A stretch of 64,000 nucleotides of DNA, taken from assembly GCA_949358305.1 (NCBI GenBank), contig OX442315.1, positions 31,212,427 to 31,276,426 on the forward strand, in the 5' to 3' direction. A program made the translations under genes and the position numbers. Positions 43,675-54,400 of the stretch are shown in pieces. The notes under the pieces are model-generated. The model did no database searches, was not told the DNA's origin, and worked only from the letters and a program-made list of their open reading frames with translations. How positions within the stretch are numbered: the first letter of the stretch is position 1; each line of letters opens with the position of its first letter. Origin of the DNA: Strigamia acuminata. Taxonomy: Eukaryota > Arthropoda > Chilopoda > Geophilomorpha > Linotaeniidae.

Positions 43675-44170
43675 AATAGAGTTTGTGGGATGCATTTTTT
43701 CCTTATTTTGCTCCACGATACACTATTTTAGTGCCATATCGTAAGGGAAAAATCTTTAGTGTATCGTTTTCAACACTAAATTAAAATATAGCGCAGCCAA
43801 TCAGAATTGAGAACACTATATTGTTAGCTCCGCCCATTGCAAATGGCGATTATTTTGTTGTCCCGATCAAACACATCACAGTCATAGGTACGTCGATTGA
43901 ATGATAAGTAAGGCCCAAAATTGAATTTTAGGCCCAAAACCATACTTTATAGGCGTAATAATGGAATTTTATGCAGAAATTTGCACATTTACGCTCCCAA
44001 ATTGAATTTTTAGGCTCAAAATTACTAACTGTCAGTAGTTGGCTGAAATAGTGTAGTGATAAGGGAAAAGTGCAGCCCGCAAAAACTTAATTTATCATTT
44101 TTTCCTTACACTATTTTTATACCGTATAGTCTTTAACTGTAAGGGAAAAATGCATCTCGCAAACTCTATT
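43675..44170. mobile_element. TIR element with a 20-bp repeat core
   Basis: 496 bp with inverted ends AATAGAGTTTGTGGGATGCA and TGCATCTCGCAAACTCTATT, continuing as TTTTTCCTTA/TAAGGGAAAAA. The interior at 43911-44030 is a decayed tandem repeat of about 20 bp (GCCCAAAATTGAATTTTAG and variants), related to the array inside E2. Additional internal TAAGGGAAAA motifs occur. Non-coding. Confidence 0.7.
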
Positions 44171-45057
44171 ATTGCTTTTCACAGCTACATTTAAAAAATT
44201 AAAAATGGATGTAGCGCGCTTCGAATGCAGAGTAATTTGAAATGTAACAATCAGAAAAGAATTTCCTGTTAAATATTTCAAGTATTTTAGAATAGGCTCG
44301 ATGGGTTAGGTCATGTCCTCCATTATAAGTTTGGAAAGGTGGTAACTCTACCGTGGGTCGTAAAATCAACGGGTTTATGATTTTTTTTATGGTTGTGGAT
44401 GTTATATTTAGTAGTCTTAATTTTTTTTCCAATAATCGATTGCTGGCAATTATTCTTCGGGGTAGAAATGACGACTTTTTTTGTGATGGATTTGAATTTT
44501 TTATCAAACTGCAAAATTTAAATGTGCTTTTCTCTAGAAAAGATAAAAATATTTTTCAATCAAGTAATTTTGGGAATTGGGAAACGTTGGCTTTTGTGTA
44601 CGTAGAGAATGAAAGTTCGTAATAAGAGTTAGTGTCGCCTTTTAAAGGAAACAAAAGCCACATTCATCAAACGAACAAGGGCTAAGTTGTTTAATTACAC
44701 AAGTTTAAAGCTAGTAAAAGGAAAAGGACGTCTTTAGAAAAAAAAATACAAACATGATTAAAGACTATACTACAAGTAAAGGTGAGAATTAAATTCAAAA
44801 CAACATGGAGAAGTGTTTATTGACTGAAAGAAGTTTGGGCAATAATATAAAGCGGCATTATAAATACGCAGCGCAATTTATTTTCCAATAAATGTTTGAG
44901 AAATAAAAATCGATTTATCGAAATTTTTATGACATGGTGGACTGAAACAGGATTTAGGTAGAAAATTAGTTTACAAAAAAAAAATAAGGAACAAGTCTGC
45001 AAGAAATAAATCGATTTTTTGACCAATAAAATACAGTAGTTGGTTTCAAAAAAATAT
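44171..45057. other. Non-coding AT-rich DNA
   Basis: Frames of up to about 100 codons at 44199-44622 are open on both strands and low in complexity; none is recognisable. Confidence 0.45.
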
Positions 45058-45203
45058 TAGACGCATTCATAAAGTAATTTAAATCCTTGTCTCGGTCTTA
45101 CTTGAAAAATGGCGGCCGATTTAGTGTGTTTTCGGTTGCAGTGGGCATGCGCAAGACATTTAAATAATAAAGCATGTTTTACGTGACTTTATGAATGCGC
45201 CTA
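45058..45203 (+). mobile_element. Family-F MITE, full copy
   Basis: 146 bp bounded by TAGACGCATTCATAAAGT and its inverse (ACTTTATGAATGCGCCTA; one mismatch over 18 bp). The interior has AAAAATGGCGGCCGATTTAG and GTGGGCATGCGCAAGAC. Partial relatives lie at 12535, 30632, 46734 and 52436. Confidence 0.75.
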
Positions 45204-46733
45204 TAGTGTGTTTATTATTCAATTATTATCGTAGCGATTACTCAAGCAGTCACACTTGATGAATCTGGTGATATTCTTTGAATAATCATTCTAGCTTTGA
45301 AACCACAATGTGAATTATGATTTATGGGCATGAAGTTGTTTGATTTCCTTATTTAATTTCAACTGAGGTTTGAGTTAATGAGATAAAAATCACTCAATGA
45401 CGGAAGATTCAATGCAGAGCAAATAGACTTGTCATTACGAAATGTCAATACGAACCCAAAACTGGCAGCACGAAGGAAATGGTTTTAATACTTTTATTTT
45501 ATTTTTAAAAACACTTTGTTGTATTCATGATCTATTAGGGATAACAGGGAATAATGTTTTATTACAACAATTATGCAAATTGCTATTGAGTGAATTGTAG
45601 TGAATGAATATTTGGTAGTTATAGAAACAAGAATAAATAAACAGTGTAAATGTCGGTATCAAAGTGAAACGTTGCCTCCTTGATTTCTCATCATGTTTGA
45701 TGATAATTGTGGATTTCTAAAGGACAGTTATTTTATATTACAAATATCCACCAATGGGAATCTGTTGCGACTTTGGTAAACAGACTTTAGCGATTGGTAG
45801 GACGCTTGATCCAAAACTCAATCATCGATTTGACTCGTGCTCTTTAAAAAGCAATTTATTTTTTATTTCTGTATCAAAATTGCGAAATCAGTTCATATAA
45901 CGCTGGTTACACATTCACCATATACTTTTGAATGAAAATTCTATCCACTTAGATTTACAGCAGGGATTATACATAATTAAACATCTGGCTGCTTCTGCAA
46001 ACCATACACAATTAAATGCACTGCTCCAAGGAGACTTTGCTCAACTAAACTATAGAATGTGACTTTGCCAGTAAAGCTGCAAGCCATGGTAACCAGAAAG
46101 AGCTTTTTATTTGCTTGGAGACTTGCGAGTCTTGTTTGTAATTGCATGTGACATTTTGATGAATTTTGAAACTACTTCTTTGTTTTTCTTCTCGCTTTGT
46201 TTGGAATAGATAGTTATTCTTTAGGAGCTTTTTCTACGGTGTACAGCCTATAAATTTTCGCGTGAAAATGAACAGAAGGAGTGAAGACTGTAAACTCGGT
46301 TCACTCACTTGTTTTTCTCATATGGTATAGCACTCACACCTGTTATTTTTCACTTTAAAAATCGCATTCGTCTCTGAGAACACCAGAGTTACTCCGAGCA
46401 TTAAATCAGCCAACTAAACGTGCAAGTATAGTTAATTCATTGTTCACTTGCAAGTCTTTGTAGCATGGACGATTCGTCCAACTTGGGAGGTGTGGATTAG
46501 GCTTTAAAAACATCTTATTGTCCTCCAGGTCGGGTCGAACTTCTGACCTTTAAACGGTGAGGAAAACACATTAAGTACTCAGACATCCACATCATAAAGT
46601 GGGAGCGAGATCCTTAAAACATTATTAAGAGTAAGACCACTGTGATTTCAACTTTGGAACTTTAATAATAACTTTTTTAATGCTTTTGTGTATCACATTT
46701 TGAAGTTTTAAGTTAAATTAAAAATATATTTGG
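45204..46733. other. Non-coding DNA with one tRNA-like module
   Basis: No recognisable gene. The tRNA-like module at 46530-46590 is listed separately. Confidence 0.45.
46530..46590 (-). ncRNA. tRNA-like module (possible SINE head)
   Basis: On the minus strand, GATGTCTGAGTACTTAATG (box-A-like) is followed by AAGTTCGACCC (box-B-like, + strand 46532-46541) with tRNA-like spacing. No convincing full cloverleaf; read as a tRNA-derived repeat. Confidence 0.3.
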
Positions 46734-46880
46734 TAGGCGCATTCGTAATTTAGACTATAAACTGCATTTTAAACAACATTTGTCAACTGCTTGCCTCGGA
46801 TCTAACTTTAAAAATGGCGGCCGATTTTAGTGTGTTTACTTAGCTCTCATCTTGTTAACTGCAAGTTAAACATGCCTTGT
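46734..46880 (+). mobile_element. Family-F MITE, partial copy
   Basis: Begins TAGGCGCATTCGTAATTTAG and contains AAAAATGGCGGCCGATTTTA, GTGTGTTTAC and CTGCAAGTTAAACATG, as in other members. The right inverted end is missing or decayed. Confidence 0.55.
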
Positions 46881-47259
46881 ATTTTTTAATGGTACTTGTT
46901 TTGTTTTCCCATTTAGTTTTGTATAGAAAATTTGAGAATACTTAAGGGAAATAAAAAGTATATTGGAAATGCGAAATTGAGAAGCGTTTCTGCACGCCCC
47001 TAAAGGACAAGTTGGACATGCAAAAGAAAAAAAATAGTTGTTTGAAATTCTTTGTGTTTTCTGTTATTTTATACGCGGGCTTTTTGCCAAATTAATGTTT
47101 ACAAACTAAACCGAAGTGACCGCGAGTTCCTCATCCGTCAAGACTCTTTCGAGGCTCGAGTTAGCCCCCTAAGCGGAAGTAATTAGCGTTTCCTTTACTC
47201 TGGCTGGAGGGCTCTCAAGTCCTTGTAAACAGACAAAATTCAATTAATTGGATGGCACA
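46881..47259. other. Non-coding DNA upstream of a promoter-like region
   Basis: No gene recognised. GC rises after about 47110. Confidence 0.4.
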
Positions 47260-47510
47260 AGGACGCATTGGTGGCCTGTTCCATTTCCCATAAAAGGAAG
47301 TGCATGTGGTGAGGAATGATGGGGGTGGGAAAACCATGGACGCAGGTGCACGTGCAGATCATTTGGCAGAGGTTTCATCTTTTTCCAATTAAATAGCCTT
47401 TGCTCAATTGTCTCGAGATAACGAGTGTTATGCGGCTATGCGATTCTATTCCGCGTGTGGGAGGTGGAACAGTATAAAAGCGAGCGAGCGCCTTTTGTCT
47501 GCCACCTAAT
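47260..47510 (+). promoter_or_regulatory. TATA-type promoter-like region
   Basis: GTATAAAAGCGAGC provides a strong TATA box at 47473-47480. Upstream are a perfect CArG box (CCATAAAAGG, 47288-47297) and adjacent E-boxes (CAGGTG at 47343, CACGTG at 47349). Transcription would start near 47503. The first ATG downstream (47517) opens only a 17-codon frame (to TAA at 47568), so any gene would need a splice soon after. The combination looks more like a real promoter than anything else in the window, but no coding exon confirms it. Confidence 0.35.
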
Positions 47511-49470
47511 TTAGAATGTCATCTGTCATGGCCAGCACGGCAGTTTGGGGTGATCCCGCCTTTGCTTAATGGGGCGACGACTTGGGTGGAATTGGCTTCA
47601 TTAAATTGTAGGTTCTCTCAGTCTTCCTTCTTTGCGGTGTGTTTGCTACTCTGTTCCTTAGGAGGATTCGGAAGAAGTCATTCATCTTGTGCCCTAGCGT
47701 GACGAAACATGCACAAGGAGAGACCATTAAGAGTGAAATGTCCGTATTTTTGCTTTGCTTTGCTCTTTGTAGGCGAAACTTTTCCAAGTTCGAAGACATT
47801 TTGCGGGGATTTAAAAAGTCTTATCCGTTTTAAAGATGGATAGGATTCGTTTCTTGTTTTCAACCGAACCAACTTCTGTTTGGCTGGACTCATTGAATTG
47901 AATTATTTATTTGTTTCTTTTGAAACGGAAGCAGAAGTTTTTGCTTTAAATTTAATTAAGGTATTCACAGTACACCATGGAGTGTTCTGACTCCACCCAC
48001 TTTGTCTCCTGTTATTTTGTGACGCGCGTCCCTGTGAGTGTCGCAACCCCTAAGTAAAAATATGTATAATAAAACACACATGTAGCTCTTGACCAACCAG
48101 ATGGCCGCCATTTCTTGACCGTTCAATTCAGTACATCTTCATCACATCAAACCACCGGAACGACACGTCAATTCCCTTTGCTGCCAGCATCTTGTAACAA
48201 AGTGTTAGAATTCTTCAAGTTTAGTCAGTAATCAATGGGTAATATACACGCCACATTTATATTAAATGCCAATATTATAAGCTTGTTTGTCATTCTCTGG
48301 GTTGTTTGTTTTATTGTGGCTTGTTTTGTTGTTGTACAGTTCGGATTTAGGGCTGTGTTGTGGAACTGGTGTAGTTTATTGACTAGGGGAACAATTGCAT
48401 TGTTGGCATTAACGGATGAACGAGTGTGTTATGATAGTACTTGCTGCGATGCTGTTTGTCTCAGAAATGCAAATGAGATACGATAAACTTCATCTAGAGG
48501 CATACAACTTTAACTGAATTACTAAGTAACAGCAACACTATTAATATAATGTAACAAACCAAAGATTCTTTCAAATGATAAGGACTTAGGAATTAGGTTG
48601 TTCTCAATTTTGATAATTTTTTTAAATTTGTCCCTCTTTGACGCTTTAAAATTATGGTCAGCTCAAGGAATAGTGGTGGTAAAACTCGTGAAGCTTTATG
48701 TTCACACTTGCTTTTCTCACTTGTCCAATTAATGGTTGGATGAATTCCACAATAAAATTTATTTAGAATTTGGGTTTGAACTCCAGGGGTTTGTGGGTTT
48801 AGTTAAAGCTTCATTATCATCTGCGCTGATTAATGGTTAAAAATGTAATTACTATTATTTTTAGATGAAATTTCAAACTATTGACTGCAGTAAGTTGATC
48901 TCTAATAAGCGCCAATAAGCAGTGGTGGTGTTACCATCTGCGAGGCCCTAAGCAAATATAGGCAAATTTGAGGTGCAAGGCTCCCCTCCATTTTTTGATG
49001 TCAGTAATTAATTTTTAATGGAAAGAAAAATGCGGTTCTAAGAAAGCAAGGCTTTGCTCGCCTATCCCTAACCTTTCTGCACTTTCCGCTGATGGAGTGT
49101 CTCGCACTCCATTGGTCATACTTGACCATTGTGTTATTTTGTGACATTGCTACTGCAGTGTCACCTACTTCAAATAAAACCGATTATTCATGCAAGGTCC
49201 CTTACAACCACTGCCTCGTGTCTAATTGCAATCCACACAACCCAAACGCAAAAACACACCAGCTAAAACCGGCATTGTCAATAGGCAACTCGTTTTAATT
49301 GAATTTTAGTCAATCTTTGGCTGCGTTGCATGACAGCATAAGGCACCATCAGTCGAACGAAATTTTGTCAGCTTAGTCAGAATGTAAATTAGAACAAAAG
49401 AGAACGGCTTTTAAAGTTTCACTACAGCTGCAAATTATTGCAACCCATTAATTGAAGTAAAATGTTCAAA
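47511..49470. other. Non-coding DNA, possible transcript downstream of the TATA box
   Basis: No recognisable exon. ATGGCCGCCAT at 48101 is a small palindrome. A hAT-like end (CAGTGGTGGTGTTACCATCT, then GAGGCCCTAAGC) lies at 48920-48965. Confidence 0.4.
48920..48965 (+). mobile_element. hAT-like element end (fragment)
   Basis: CAGTGGTGGTGTTACCATCT followed by GCGAGGCCCTAAGCAAATAT, the same layout as other hAT-like ends here. No second end identified. Confidence 0.4.
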
Positions 49471-49471
49471 A

Positions 49472-49550
49472 GGAGCCTGGATTGAGAGCTGAACCCAGAT
49501 CCCCCGATTGCGGGTTGGATGGTCTACCGCTTAAAGCTACCTGGGACTCC
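49472..49550 (-). ncRNA. tRNA-like sequence, pseudogene or SINE head
   Basis: On the minus strand the 5' GGAGTCC pairs with the 3' AGGCTCC (six of seven pairs, one of them G-U). The D-arm region is GGTAGCTTTAAGCGGTAG, followed by an anticodon-arm-like ATCC...GGAT around CCCGCAATC. The box-B-like region is GGGTTCAGCTC, with an enlarged T loop. The enlarged loop and imperfect stem argue against a working tRNA. The best of the five tRNA-like modules. Confidence 0.4.
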
Positions 49551-50113
49551 AACAGAGAACTGGAACTGACATGCTGTATGTGTTTGACTTCAAACATGAC
49601 ATGCGACTACGACCAGAGTGGTACTCTTAAGACATGTCAAAACATAACATGTGTGTTTTAATATTGAATCAAAAAATTTCTTCAATACGCACAAAATGTG
49701 AGTTCAAAAGTTCGGTTTCAATGGCACAAAGTTATCTAAAAAGTAAAATTAATTTTACATTTAGGCGGGTTGTAGCATTGTTTAGCCTTGTTTGTATTAT
49801 CACCTGTTGATGTCTGGTGTTTCACCTAGTGGCATAATACGAAATTACACACAAGTTCAATTGCCAGCTTAGAGTGAGGGACTGAGGTTCCAGTATTTTT
49901 GAACACGACTGTACGTCAGATATGCTTGATTCGAATCATTTTGTCAGCTTTGGGGACGGAGGATCAATAACCCATCGAGCAATTCTCTATTGCAGGGATT
50001 CTCAAACTTTTTAACATTACGGAACACTTTTTACAAAGGCAATCTATCGCAGCCCACTTCATCCGCGACGCATTGAATTTTTTCAGTGATATGTGTTGAC
50101 TACCGTCTTCCCC
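49551..50113. other. Non-coding DNA with a further tRNA-like module
   Basis: At 49926-49985 the minus strand has TTGCTCGATGGGTTATTGA (box-A-like) and ATGATTCGAATCAAG (box-B-like). Otherwise no recognised feature. Confidence 0.3.
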
Positions 50114-50141
50114 CGAATATAACACCATGGTGTTGTATTCG
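50114..50141. repeat. 28-bp near-perfect palindrome
   Basis: CGAATATAACACC meets its inverse (GGTGTTGTATTCG) at a central AT, with one mismatched pair. It is preceded by TACCGTCTTCCCC, which resembles the end of a known type of short element (ACCGTATTTCCCCGAATATAA); possibly a collapsed fold-back. Confidence 0.8.
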
Positions 50142-51384
50142 TCAAATCACATGTAAGTTTGTAAAAAAAAGAAAATTGTTAATATATATTTATTACTGTG
50201 ATTAAAAAAAAAAACAATATCTTGTATGTTTTTATTTTTTGTGTTTTATTTAAAGTAACAAAAACAACAATAAAAATAAACTAAATGAAAACGTACGTGT
50301 GCTGTTTCGGTAGCATTTTGGAAGCGTACACTATGCACACTTGAACTGAATTTGACTGAAATTGGAGGTTTTTAAATGCATTGTCTCGTCTAGAATAGAC
50401 TCTTTTATATCTATAAGTTTGATTGTTAGAAATATGGAAGCACATTGCTATTGCTTCCCTTTAAAAATCTGCTCGCCCCACAGTTTGAGAAACCCTGCTC
50501 TATTGACCTGATTTCTACCCACACATTTATGCCATTGAAGCCAAACGTTTATCGGATCATATTAAACGGAAAAACATGCGAGTGAGTACCTTTGAAAAGC
50601 AATGGTTTTTAAACTCGCACTGTAGAAGAAAATTATTACCACTAATTGCAGAATATAGAGAATACTTAAAAAATACTTTTGCTAATTCTTGCAATGGAAA
50701 GATTGTCTCAAGAAATTGACTTGCAAACTGCACTCTGTTTTGAAAAACTTGATAGAAACTCAGCACTTTGTGACACAACCGTCACGTAATTTGGAAGTCC
50801 ATTGGGGACAAATTAGAGATTTGTATGAAACTTGTCGGAGACTGCTTTCTTTCTAACCAGAAATGTGCCACAAATTCTCAAGTTCAAGTGTCGAGTTCAT
50901 GTTGCACTATATACAGTGTAAGCTGTGTGAACTGTGAGCCCATATATATCGTTGTCTGGACAGCTGCGTGATTTGGACGGAACTGCTGGGGCCCAGATCC
51001 ATCAGTCTTGGTCTACCGTTCACACCCTGTATCTTAATGCTAAATATATACTATATATTCCATTCTGCGCAGTTGATTTCCTAATTCCAGTCGTTATTTA
51101 GCAGTGTTAAACCTAATATTATGTTATTATTGTTTAGTTGTATTTATGATGTTTTTAGTGTATTGTTCTAACACCAGAGTGTGCAAATGTATAATCTATT
51201 TTTAGACCTGTTAATTAAAAATTCAGTGTGTTCTTTGTTTTTAAGAAATCAAGAAGTGTTTTATTTCAACCCAGAATTGTGATGATATTTGGAACTTTTG
51301 TGTAACATATTAGGCCTATAATGCTAAAATAAACAACAATAAACTCTTTAACAAAAGTAATTTACAACATTGCACCAAAATATT
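50142..51384. other. Non-coding DNA, no gene recognised
   Basis: Short frames only; no element ends identified. Confidence 0.5.
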
Positions 51385-51407
51385 GTTGCCCGGTTTAACC
51401 GGGCAAC
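51385..51407. repeat. 23-nt palindrome (11-bp arms)
   Basis: GTTGCCCGGTT and AACCGGGCAAC flank a single central T. GC-rich in an AT-rich setting, it would form a stable hairpin if transcribed. No T run follows, so it does not resemble a terminator. Confidence 0.85.
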
Positions 51408-54400
51408 AGCGCACACAAAAAACATTCGCATAATTATATTTCTTGTTTCTTGACATATTTTAAACTAACTTTGCTGCTGACAAAGTTTTCTGTAGACAGT
51501 AAAGTTTTCACTTTTGTCTTGTTTGTGCTTTATTTTATAGCCAAGGGTACAGAATGTCGCTAATCTTACAATGGTGACCTGTGGGAAAGGTATCAGCCTC
51601 AGCGGAGTCAAAGAAGGAGACTTAAGTAAACTTGCAATTTGTGTGTGGTCTAAAGTTTGTTTTCTTAGGTCGTGCCCACATTATGAATGGTGGTTTGAAT
51701 ACTTTTTTTTAACTGTTGTGATTTGTCGCATGCTCCTAAGTTCCTTCTTATGTCAATAAACTCTTGTTTTCTTTCATTTAAGAGCCATCCAAAGGCTATA
51801 AAGAATGTCTACTTTCTGCCCCTTTCCACTCGTCGGCCTTAAGGTTAAAAAGACACAACAGGAAGTTGATATAAGATTTTTCACTTCCTGTGGTGTACAT
51901 TGTCATGAATGCAGTTCAGTTTAATGGATATTTTTTGCAAATCCCTTAATGCAGTTGTTTATTCTTCCAGGTCTACTCTTAACCATGAATAATGGTAAAC
52001 AATGGAGAAATGGGATTGTTGAGAGGGATTGCTTTATTGGATTTTCAAAAATCCTATTTTTACGCTCCAAAAACTTTCTGTAGTTTTGTGTATTAAAAAA
52101 AAATGACGATAGCATCTTTAAGTAGGAATATGTGACGTGAAAGGGATAAAATCAATGTGTTCTACTCAGATGAAAATAAGGCAGTTTTAATGCGAGATTA
52201 TGTTAGGATTGACAGGATTTAAAGCGCTTAATTTTAAATAATATTTTGAGTCTTAGAAAAGTAATCTCGCATATTGATTGAAATTGTATTGATCGTCTAA
52301 ATAAACATGAAATAACTTTTTGTTGGATAAAACATTTTTTTTTATTGTTTTGGGCACTTTGGTTTCGTTTCGATTACAATAGATTCTCGATTTACGTGTT
52401 TTTTTTTATTGCATTGTTATTGTTGTTGTTTGAACGTCTTGCGCATGCTCACTGCTGACTGAAAACAAACTAAATTAGTTCTCACTTTTATTCGTAGATG
52501 TACAAAGTAATGTTTGTTTCGATTGTTCTGTAGTTTATTATTGTTTTATTAATTTTTTCTGCAGGTTTATGAATAATTCTACTTGGTAGTAAAGCTTACC
52601 ACTGGTAAATGGGGGTGTGTCTTTTAATTTTAAAGTGGGTGTTGTCGGGTGGAGTAAAATGAATAGCGAGATGAGGCGAGAACAAAGTGGAGCAATTAGA
52701 CAGATGGAACAATTTATCATATTCCAAGAGATTTTTTTACACATTTTTTTCCCCATCTCCATATTTCTTTTTTCTCATTTTTTTTTTCTGATTGTTTTTT
52801 TTTGTGTGATATTCTTATTTAATATGGGAAAAAAAATTATAAGTAACGCGAAAGGCAATAAATTAACGAAACGCACGCTTTTGTTTTAACGTTGACTGAT
52901 TTTCCACATACTGCTAAATTTTAATTGCATAATGGAGCATCCGCGTTTAGAAAGTCGAGTTTGGTTAAATGTATTTTGACAATGGGGGATATCAATAAAT
53001 GGATTTCACATTCTTTATTCCTTCTAGAAAAATGAGAGAAAGTATAATGTGAAGAAATCTTTTGTCCAGCTTAAAGTTGAAGATGATTAAGTGTGCGACA
53101 TGTTTGTCGAGGTATGTTTATTTGTTTTAACGCTCAAGTGTACCGAAATGGTAATCATTATTTACCTAACAGTGAGATTCAGATTCAAGTTGGTCATTTG
53201 ATGGTGTTCAAATTAAATGTGGACAAGCTAGAGGGACTTAAAATTCTCGCGATATATCACAGCAGAAACACGATCTTTACATTGATGTCGCGTAAATGAG
53301 CATAATGGAGTCAACAAAACGTTTAAAGGTAGAGAGATAGGTGAGTCAAATAGATTGGTGGAGGTGGAGCCTTTAAACTATTGTTAGTTAACTAAGCAAT
53401 GAAAGCTAATACTGTATTGGATGCAAGATAAAGTTTAATTTATTATTCTTTTCTTATCATCCCATTGTACATAAGCAACAATGGTCTTTTAGCAGTTATT
53501 GAATGATGTTTATTATGGATCGCTTGAAAATGTGTTTGCGGTTTGTATTTGAGAAGAATGAATTTCTTTGGGGAAGTGTTTTGATTCAGTGTGATTGTCA
53601 TTGGATTAGTTTTCGGTGAATGCCATCATGCTTTTGAAATTCATATTTAATACCAGCTGTGTAAATAAATCATGGTCTGAGATTTAATAAAAAGAACTGA
53701 GCAACAAAAACAACAATAACAGTCAAAACTAATATTGTCATGTGCCATATAAGCACGTCATTTTACTGAAATAAACAGTTTAGATATAACTCAAACCTTG
53801 AGAACTACCTAGTCTTACCCCTACGCTCCCTAACAGTGAAAAAATAACTAATAACTAACATTTTGCAACAAAAAGGCTCTTTGTTATAACTGAAGATATA
53901 AAAATATGTTATAACTTGTCAATTCAACTAGAAATAGACAGAAGGAAAGGGTGATCTCCATACGAATGATACGATTGTCTTTCTTATCAATTTTGATGTG
54001 AAGTTTTAGTTAGATTCAGGGGTCCTGTGACCTACTGTGAGTATGAGGGCAGAATGTGAATGATTTGATTATGTGAGTTGTTAAATTAATCACAAGTTTT
54101 TATTGTTCTTTTCTGCATAGGAAAGGAAAGGGTTCAGTAATTGATAGCGAAGGTGAGGCAGTCGAATTTCAGGTTGCTAATTATTATTGTCTAGGGTCTG
54201 TAATGTAATGATAGAGAGAGGCAGGATGGGATGGATCACCTCTTAGTGACGGCTCAGTTCTTGAACTTAACTGACACTGACTGGTGGGCAAAGTCGCTGT
54301 TTTGGTAAGAGGCTGCTAAGTTTTGGATCCGATTTCTTGGTGGATGCTTGTACTCTTTGTACTCTTCAGTTTTACTTTTGCTTTGATGTATTGCATTCAT

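Noticed and set aside
45536-45553. A 14-base match to the I-SceI homing endonuclease site (TAGGGATAACAGGG)
   Set aside because: The last positions of the 18-bp site differ, no intron, homing endonuclease or rDNA context is present, and such a match can arise by chance when many known sites are considered.
54180-54360. A sixth tRNA-like module
   Set aside because: The box-A-like region is weak and the box-B-like sequence has an insertion; not convincing.
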